A stretch of 64,000 nt of DNA from NCBI RefSeq assembly GCF_021044755.1, contig NZ_JAJNOR010000001.1, positions 682,001 through 746,000 on the forward strand, read 5' to 3'. The translations under genes and the position numbers were made by a program. Of the stretch, positions 58,282 through 64,000 are shown one piece after another (position 1 is the first letter of the stretch; each line of letters begins with the position of its first letter). The notes under the pieces are model-generated. The model saw only the letters and a program-made list of their open reading frames with translations. It was not told where the DNA came from and searched no databases. This stretch comes from Lientehia hominis (GTDB lineage Bacteria > Bacillota > Clostridia > Lachnospirales > Lachnospiraceae).

Positions 58282-59090
58282 AACGCAGTACAGTATTGAC
58301 GATCGCCGGCTCTGACCCCAGCGGAGGCGCCGGAATCCAAGCGGACTTAAAGACCATGACAGCATTTGGATGCTATGGGATGTCCGCCATCACGGCGATC
58401 ACCGTCCAGAACACCACCGGCGTCACCCGCGTGGAGACCTTAGACCCCGGCCTGGTAAGCGCTCAGCTGGACGCCATTTTTACCGATATCCGTCCCGATG
58501 CCATAAAGATCGGCATGGTTTCCTGTAAAGAAACTATACAAGTGATCGCGGAAAAGCTGACAGAATATCACGCGCAGAATATCGTCATGGATCCGGTCAT
58601 GGTATCTACCAGCGGGCACCGGCTGATGGAGCCGGACGCGATGGATACCTTGATACGCGTTCTCCTGCCCCTGGCCGATTTAAGCACGCCCAATCTTCCG
58701 GAGGGGGAAGCGCTCTCCGGCCTGGCCATAGCATCGGGAGCTGATATGCCCCGTGCTGCGCGGAAAATCTGCGATGCCACCGGCCACCCTGTCCTGTTAA
58801 AGGGGGGGCATCTGGACGGCTGTGCCGATGACCTGCTCTGGAACGGCAGAGAAGAGATATGGTTCCGCGGCCGTCAGATAAATACCAAAAACAGCCATGG
58901 AACCGGCTGTACGCTGTCCTCCGCCATCGCTTCCGGCTTAGCCTTGGGCCTTTCGCTGGACGGCGCCGTCCGGGAAGCCAAAGCCTATCTTTCCGGCGCG
59001 CTGGCTGCCGGTCTGGAGCTTGGACATGGGCGCGGTCCCGTAGACCATTGTTTTCGTATTGAATGGAGTCCCCGTCATGACAGAGAATGA
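58278..59090 (+). CDS. thiD: HMP / HMP-phosphate kinase ThiD
   Basis: Phosphorylates HMP twice to HMP-PP. 270 residues, ribokinase fold. Motifs: TIAGSDPSGGAGIQADLKT, ITVQNTTGV, VMDPVMVSTSG, TPNLPEGEAL and the C-terminal anion hole KNSHGTGCTLSSAIAS. It overlaps thiW by 4 nt (ATGA) and its own end overlaps thiM, so the operon is tightly coupled. Confidence 0.97.
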   Translation: MKRSTVLTIAGSDPSGGAGIQADLKTMTAFGCYGMSAITAITVQNTTGVTRVETLDPGLVSAQLDAIFTDIRPDAIKIGMVSCKETIQVIAEKLTEYHAQNIVMDPVMVSTSGHRLMEPDAMDTLIRVLLPLADLSTPNLPEGEALSGLAIASGADMPRAARKICDATGHPVLLKGGHLDGCADDLLWNGREEIWFRGRQINTKNSHGTGCTLSSAIASGLALGLSLDGAVREAKAYLSGALAAGLELGHGRGPVDHCFRIEWSPRHDRE

Positions 59091-59910
59091 ACAGATTTCC
59101 AAAATCCTGGAACTTTGGCAGGCCCTCCCAGAGACAAAGCCTCTGGTCCATGTGATCCCCAATCAGGTCTCCGCGGCCTTCTGTGCAGATGCCATGTCCG
59201 CTTCCGGCGCAAGGCCTGTCATGGCCGGTTCTTCTCTTGAGACCGGCGAAATCACAGAACATTCACGCGCCTTTGTCGCCAACCTGGGACAGCCTTCGCG
59301 GGAAAAGGAAGCGGCTGTCCGGGAATCTCTGCTCTCCGCCGCCCGGAACAGGATTCCTGTCGTACTGGATCCGGTGGGAGCCGGCGCATCCGCATACCGG
59401 CTTCAATTGGCCGGTTCTCTTCTTTCTCTCCCCTGGAAAGGCATCGTAAAAGGAAATGCTTCTGAGATTTACACCATCTGTACCGGACAGCTCACTCATC
59501 AGGGAGTCGATTCCATCGGCTTCGGTTCTCCGGAGCTCTCTCCCCCCGCCAATCCGCTGTTTTCCGGAAGAATCCTGGCTGTCACGGGAAAAGAGGACTG
59601 TATCCTCGATGACGGCGGTCAGAGAATCATCCTTTCACATCCTGCTCCGCTCTCCCATGCCATTGTCGGGACGGGATGCGCTGCAGGCTGTCTGTGCGGA
59701 TGCTTTGCGGCACTCACAGAAGACCTTTTCCTGGCCGCTGCCGCGGGACTCAGCTTTTTCAGCTATGCTCAATCCCGTGTGGATGACTTAAAGGGATATG
59801 GCTCCTCCAAGCTTCATCTGCTGGATTTTCTCAGTCAGACAGAAGCAGACGGTTTCAAACGATATCTGCAGTCAATCCTCACCTATCAGTCAGGAGGAAG
59901 AACAAAATGA
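59077..59910 (+). CDS. thiM: Hydroxyethylthiazole kinase ThiM
   Basis: Phosphorylates 4-methyl-5-(2-hydroxyethyl)thiazole. ATG 59077 (MTENEQISKILELWQ) has GGAG 8 nt upstream, inside the end of thiD (14-nt overlap). 277 residues. Segments: VHVIPNQVSAAFCADAM (usually HxITN; here the family N-terminus is slightly changed), GARPVMAGSSLE, VVLDPVGAGAS, KGNASEI and GTGCAAGCLCGCF. Overlaps thiE by 4 nt. Confidence 0.95.
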   Translation: MTENEQISKILELWQALPETKPLVHVIPNQVSAAFCADAMSASGARPVMAGSSLETGEITEHSRAFVANLGQPSREKEAAVRESLLSAARNRIPVVLDPVGAGASAYRLQLAGSLLSLPWKGIVKGNASEIYTICTGQLTHQGVDSIGFGSPELSPPANPLFSGRILAVTGKEDCILDDGGQRIILSHPAPLSHAIVGTGCAAGCLCGCFAALTEDLFLAAAAGLSFFSYAQSRVDDLKGYGSSKLHLLDFLSQTEADGFKRYLQSILTYQSGGRTK

Positions 59911-60524
59911 GACTTTTAAAAGAACGAGGGATACTCTACGTGATCGTGGACTGCCGAAACGGACTTTCTCCCATCGAAGAAGTGCTGAGCGCAGGCGTCG
60001 ACCTGCTCCAGCTGAGAGAAAAAGGCCTGACCTCCGCAGAATATCTGAAACGTGCCAAAACCGTGAAGGCCCTTTGCAGAAAATATGGAACGCCTTTTAT
60101 CGTAAATGACCGCATTGATATCGCCCTCTTGTCTGACGCCGACGGAGTGCACCTGGGCACCGATGACGTACCTGTGAACGAAGCAAGGCGCGTTTTGGGG
60201 GATGGTCTTATCATTGGCGCAACTGCCAAAACCGTATCCCAGGCAGTATCAGCCGAGCTGATGGGAGCTGATTATATCGGCAGCGGCGCCTTTTTCCAGA
60301 CGGAGACTAAATCCGACGCCATGCCCATCTCACCGGACACTTACCGCCAGATTCTCGCATCCATATCCATTCCCGACGTAGCAATAGGCGGGATCACAAC
60401 GGAAAACTGCGGGTTTCCCCTTTCTCTCGGAGCAGACGGACTGGCCATAGCAGCCGGCATCATGAAATCCGGAGATATCACCGGATCCGTCAGGGCGTTC
60501 CGGAAAACACTTTCCGCACAGTAA
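59907..60524 (+). CDS. thiE: Thiamine-phosphate synthase ThiE
   Basis: Joins HMP-PP and thiazole phosphate to thiamine phosphate. 205 residues, TIM barrel. Motifs: DLLQLREKGLTSAEYLKRAK, FIVNDRIDIALLSDADGVHLG, DYIGSGAFFQTETKSDA (TxTK phosphate site) and VAIGGITTEN. Last gene of the operon, coupled to thiM by ATGA; a terminator follows. Confidence 0.96.
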   Translation: MRLLKERGILYVIVDCRNGLSPIEEVLSAGVDLLQLREKGLTSAEYLKRAKTVKALCRKYGTPFIVNDRIDIALLSDADGVHLGTDDVPVNEARRVLGDGLIIGATAKTVSQAVSAELMGADYIGSGAFFQTETKSDAMPISPDTYRQILASISIPDVAIGGITTENCGFPLSLGADGLAIAAGIMKSGDITGSVRAFRKTLSAQ

Positions 60525-60545
60525 GAATTCCTATTTCAGATGCAA

Positions 60546-60583
60546 CAAAGCCCTGCCGAAAAAACATAGCGGCAGGGCCTTTA
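60546..60583. terminator. Bidirectional terminator between thiE and MATE gene
   Basis: GCCCTGCCG (60550-60558) pairs with CGGCAGGGC (60570-60578); TTT follows on the plus strand and TTTG on the minus strand. Confidence 0.85.
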
Positions 60584-61930
60584 TCATACTGTTTTTCGTT
60601 TCAGCCGTTCATCTGAGCCATGGCGGATCCATTTCCCGCTTATCATCCTCCACAGGAAAACTGCAAACCGGAAGATCCAGTCGACGCTCATGGCTATCCA
60701 GATTCCAATGACTCCCGTATGGAATACCTTTACCATGAGGTATGCGAGACATATCCGGAAAAGCCACATGGAGGCCACGGCGATCACCATGGTAAACGTC
60801 ACATCTGACGCCGCCCGCAGCGCATTGGGCACGATAAAGGCCGGGGGCCAGAACAACATGGCAAACCCATGAAATACGATCAGGCCGGCAGCGATGGCTG
60901 CCGCTTCCGGGGAAAGATTATAAATACCGATGATCGGCTTGTGCAGCAAGTCGATCACAACGATGATTCCAATCAGGATGGAATAATCCAAAAGCACCAG
61001 CTTCTTAGTATATTCCTTGACCTGGCCGAATTCTTTGGCTCCCACGCACTGAGACGCCACTGTTACCAGTCCCAGTCCGATAGCCTGTCCCGGCAGATAT
61101 TCGATGCTGGCCAGATTTGTGGCCACTGCAAAACCGGCTATTGCGACAGTTCCCAAAGAAGACACGAGGCTCTGGACCATGATCTTTCCCAATTGGAACA
61201 TACTGCTCTCCATGCCGCTGGGAATCCCTATCCTCAGAATCTGCCTGATCATGTCTGGTTCATAGCCCAGCCTGAGATGCTTGTCCACATGTACCTGATT
61301 TTTTTCATTCCGTATGATAACAAGCATGATGACAGCGGCAACCATACGGGAGATCAGGGTCGGCACAGCCACGCCGGCCACGCCGACGCGCAGCACATAT
61401 ACGCCTATGGCGTTCCCTGCAATGTTGATTCCGTTCATGACCAGAGAGGTCTTCATCGATACCTTGGAATTGCCCATGGCCCGGTAAAGAGCCGCACAGG
61501 AATTATACATAGCCAGAAAAGGGAAAGAAAGAGAAGTAATATAAAAATACAGGCTGGCGTCTGCCATGACGTCCGCGTCGATCTTACCGAATATGACGCT
61601 TAAAATGACCCGATTCCCCACAAGGGCAATCATCATGATCGCCGCAGAGATCACCGTGGTCACAAGCAAAAGCTGATTCGCCGCCCGGCAGGCCCGCTCT
61701 TCATTTTTACAGCCCAGGTATTGGCCCGCCACCACTGCGCCTCCGGTGGCCATTGCACCCAAAAGCTGTATTAGGAGCAGATTAATGGCGTCCACCAAAG
61801 ACACGCCGGACACGGCGGCCTCTCCAACCCCTGCCACCATGACCACATCGACCATTCCCACCAGCACTGCGAGGAACTGCTCCACGATCAGTGGTATCAG
61901 CAGCCTCCGTAAATCCTTCTTTGAAAACAT
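60584..61930 (-). CDS. MATE-family multidrug/sodium antiporter
   Basis: A 448-residue membrane protein with 12 predicted helices in two repeated halves, using Na or H gradients to expel drugs or metabolites. N-terminus MFSKKDLRRLLIPLIVEQFL; conserved MVDVVMVAGVGEAAVSGVSLVDAIN in helix 2, ATGGAVVAGQYLG, and GIPSGMESSMFQLGKIMVQ in the second half. The C-terminal tail is basic and soluble. Monocistronic, convergent with thiE. The drug range cannot be told from sequence. Confidence 0.92.
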   Translation of the reverse strand: MFSKKDLRRLLIPLIVEQFLAVLVGMVDVVMVAGVGEAAVSGVSLVDAINLLLIQLLGAMATGGAVVAGQYLGCKNEERACRAANQLLLVTTVISAAIMMIALVGNRVILSVIFGKIDADVMADASLYFYITSLSFPFLAMYNSCAALYRAMGNSKVSMKTSLVMNGINIAGNAIGVYVLRVGVAGVAVPTLISRMVAAVIMLVIIRNEKNQVHVDKHLRLGYEPDMIRQILRIGIPSGMESSMFQLGKIMVQSLVSSLGTVAIAGFAVATNLASIEYLPGQAIGLGLVTVASQCVGAKEFGQVKEYTKKLVLLDYSILIGIIVVIDLLHKPIIGIYNLSPEAAAIAAGLIVFHGFAMLFWPPAFIVPNALRAASDVTFTMVIAVASMWLFRICLAYLMVKVFHTGVIGIWIAMSVDWIFRFAVFLWRMISGKWIRHGSDERLKRKTV

Positions 61931-62040
61931 GTATTCTCCCCTGTTCCGTCTAAAAAGCTTTTCATACCATTCTTCTTATACCGATTCCGATTGTATCACC
62001 GAAGACATCCTTTTACAAGCCTTTTGCACTTTCTTTTTCC

Positions 62041-63996
62041 TCATCCTTTTATATGCCGCATCCTGTCCACATCGTACCATTTTACTTCATATCCCGCCCC
62101 GTGAGAACAGAATATAGAGCCGGACGGATTTTCCAGATCCCGTTCCTTTTCGTAGCCCGAAGCTGCTGCCGCCTCCTCCTGATCGTGGCAGGGCGCATAT
62201 CCGTCAGGCTGAAACGAAGCAGTCCCGTCCCCTCTGCTCAAAGAAGCCAGCTCCAGAGGATATTCCATGAACTCCGACACGGGTCCCCTGCCCCGTATGA
62301 TCGTTCTCCCATTACCAGGTACCGGCGGTAAGAATGTTCCGTTTCGCTTTTGAATATCCATCATCACTTTACCTGACAACCCTTCCGGCACCTCAATCTC
62401 AAAGCGGTACCAGGGTTCTAAAAGAACGGTCTCCGCCTTTTCCAGTCCCTGTCTCACCGCCCGGTATATCGCTTCCCGGAAATCACCGCCCTCTGTATGC
62501 TTCAGATGGGCCCGTCCCGCTTTCAGGACAATATCCACATCGGTGAGCGGCGCCCCCGTCAGGATGCCTCTGTGTTCTTTTTCCAAAATATGATGAAGAA
62601 TCAAACGCTGATAGCTGCCGTCCAGTTCATCCTGACTGCAGTCTGAAAAAGCCCTGATTCCCTGTCCCCGCTCTCCCGGCCGCAGCAGAAGGTGAACCTC
62701 CGCATAATGGCGCAGGGGTTCATAATGGCCATATCCCATCACCGGGGCAGCGATCGTCTCCTGATACAAGACCCGGCACGGCCCAAATTCTGTTTCCATA
62801 TGGAACCGTTCCATAATAAGCGCCTTCAGAACCTCCAGCTGGACGGTCCCCATGACAGACGCCTGAATCTCTCCCGTCTCTTTTTGATACCGTATGGTTA
62901 GCCCCGGTTCCTCTTCCTCTAAAATCCGAAGATATTTGAGCGCCGTCAAACTGTCTGTGTCGTCTTTGACCAGCACTTGTACCGCCATCACAGGGCACAG
63001 GAGGAACGGGCCTGCGTCCTCCTCCTCCCCCAGTCCCTGCCCCGGCCGGGTCTTTGTGAGTCCCGTGACCCCCGCCACTGTTCCGGCGCAGATTTCCTGT
63101 ACGGTCTGATACTTGTCTCCGCTGTAGAGGCGGATCTGATCGACCTTTTCCTCCTCTCCTTTTTCCCGAAAACGTATGATATCCTTCACATGAAGCTTTC
63201 CGCCCGTCAGCCGCAGAAATGTGATCCGGTTCCCCTGATCATCGTGGAGGATCTTATATACCCTTGCCCCAAAGTCAGGGGATCCCGCCTTTTGGTCTGT
63301 ACACGCTGCAAGGAACGACAGCAGCTCCGGCACACCCTCCCCGGACAGCGCAGCGCCAAACAGACACGGGTATGCCACCCGCTCTCTTATCTGTCTCCGG
63401 AAGATTTCCGGCCACCGGGACTCTGATATCCTCCCTTCCAGATATTCTTCCAGCACATCGTCTTCAAGGGACGCGATCTCCTCTTTCATCTCCTCTGAGA
63501 ACCGGAGCTGCCCGTCCTCTGCCGCAGCCAAAGAAGCCGGTATGAACCCGGCTCCAAAGGCTGACTGAAACTGTTTCAATATGGCTTTTTCTCCGATGCC
63601 TTCTCTGTCCATCTTATTGATGAACAGGAACACCGGAAGACCCTTCTTTTCCAGGAGCCTCCAAATAGTCTTTGTATGCCCCTGTATCCCGGCGTTTCCG
63701 TCCACAACCAGGATTCCGTAATCCAGGATATCCAGAACCCGTTCCATCTCTCCGGCAAAATCCACATGTCCCGGAGTATCCAGCAGAATGAAGCTCCTTC
63801 CGCCGAGGTCAAATGCTGCCTGGCGGGAAAAGATTGTAATTCCTCTCTCCCGCTCTATCCGGCTGCTGTCCAAAAAGGCGTCTCCGTGATCCACCCTTCC
63901 CCTTTTCCGTATCATTCCCGCTTCATAGAGCACAGCCTCTGTAAGAGTCGTCTTTCCGGCGTCCACATGAGCCAGCATCCCCACTACCGTATCCAT
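62041..63996 (-). CDS. EF-G-like translation factor GTPase, TetM/TetO-family homologue
   Basis: A 651-residue GTPase laid out like the tetracycline ribosomal-protection proteins, which dislodge tetracycline from the 30S A site. G1 GMLAHVDAGKTTLTEA, G2 ERGITIFS, G3 DTPGHVDF, G4 NKMDRE, then domains II-V. The start ATG 63996 is 4 bp from the window edge; an upstream start cannot be excluded. In domain IV, where TetM has the SPVST loop, this protein reads HLKHTEGGDFREAI, without Ser-Pro. Its C-terminal tail after LLEPWYRFEIEV is also longer and different. A role in resistance is therefore uncertain; it may be a stress translation factor. Confidence 0.85.
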   Translation of the reverse strand: MDTVVGMLAHVDAGKTTLTEAVLYEAGMIRKRGRVDHGDAFLDSSRIERERGITIFSRQAAFDLGGRSFILLDTPGHVDFAGEMERVLDILDYGILVVDGNAGIQGHTKTIWRLLEKKGLPVFLFINKMDREGIGEKAILKQFQSAFGAGFIPASLAAAEDGQLRFSEEMKEEIASLEDDVLEEYLEGRISESRWPEIFRRQIRERVAYPCLFGAALSGEGVPELLSFLAACTDQKAGSPDFGARVYKILHDDQGNRITFLRLTGGKLHVKDIIRFREKGEEEKVDQIRLYSGDKYQTVQEICAGTVAGVTGLTKTRPGQGLGEEEDAGPFLLCPVMAVQVLVKDDTDSLTALKYLRILEEEEPGLTIRYQKETGEIQASVMGTVQLEVLKALIMERFHMETEFGPCRVLYQETIAAPVMGYGHYEPLRHYAEVHLLLRPGERGQGIRAFSDCSQDELDGSYQRLILHHILEKEHRGILTGAPLTDVDIVLKAGRAHLKHTEGGDFREAIYRAVRQGLEKAETVLLEPWYRFEIEVPEGLSGKVMMDIQKRNGTFLPPVPGNGRTIIRGRGPVSEFMEYPLELASLSRGDGTASFQPDGYAPCHDQEEAAAASGYEKERDLENPSGSIFCSHGAGYEVKWYDVDRMRHIKG

Positions 63997-64000
63997 CTCA

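Overview
The window looks like a chromosomal segment of a Gram-positive anaerobe of the class Clostridia, most likely a gut Lachnospiraceae. This rests on a Gram-positive-type PolC replicase, a single-chain pyruvate:ferredoxin oxidoreductase, a transketolase split into two genes, BioY and ThiW transporters, the rimP-nusA-rnpM-ylxQ-infB-rbfA-nrnA-truB operon order, and AGGAGG-type ribosome binding sites throughout. I saw no phage, plasmid, transposase or CRISPR.

Layout. 1-7537 (minus strand): the nusA-infB operon, from a good promoter and a leader hairpin in front of rimP to truB, which leaves the window. 7546-13011: a mixed region with a small unknown protein, three tRNA genes (Val, Glu, Pro), an M20-type hydrolase with altered metal ligands, a membrane protein and a CsoR-type repressor. 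13091-24241 (minus): one long run pyrH-frr-uppS-cdsA-dxr-rseP-ispG-polC, covering UMP kinase, ribosome recycling, undecaprenyl and phospholipid precursors, the MEP pathway and replication. 24371-27860: a solo FucI-like isomerase with a textbook operator, divergent bioY, an AIM24 protein and a MerR regulator.

28402-42692 is a sugar catabolic locus. On the minus strand there is a TIM-barrel isomerase, an RbsA/RbsC/substrate-binding ABC importer, a DUF4432 mutarotase-like protein, a FucI-like isomerase, a class II aldolase, an FGGY kinase, an HPr-like protein without its phosphorylatable His, a second class II aldolase and a second FGGY kinase. A divergent DeoR repressor and an FSA-type transaldolase sit upstream. 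The logic is import, isomerise, phosphorylate, cleave to DHAP plus an aldehyde; two parallel kinase/aldolase pairs suggest more than one sugar. An aldo-keto reductase, a Gfo/Idh/MocA oxidoreductase, NifJ and a split transketolase follow (42801-51059). 51408-55673 holds a glycosyltransferase, a CmpB-type membrane protein, a MurE-like ligase with a non-standard substrate motif, a VOC protein and a lone domain related to the C-terminal half of archaeal-type 3-dehydroquinate synthase. 56147-60524 is a thiamine operon (TPP riboswitch, thiC-thiW-thiD-thiM-thiE). A MATE exporter and an EF-G-like GTPase related to tetracycline ribosomal-protection proteins end the window.

The most unusual structure is a dispersed non-coding element of about 0.72 kb, present four times (7865, 11803, 27877, 43695). 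It is packed with hairpins, one of which shows covarying base pairs between copies. Two copies carry clean internal deletions. I do not recognise it as a described family.
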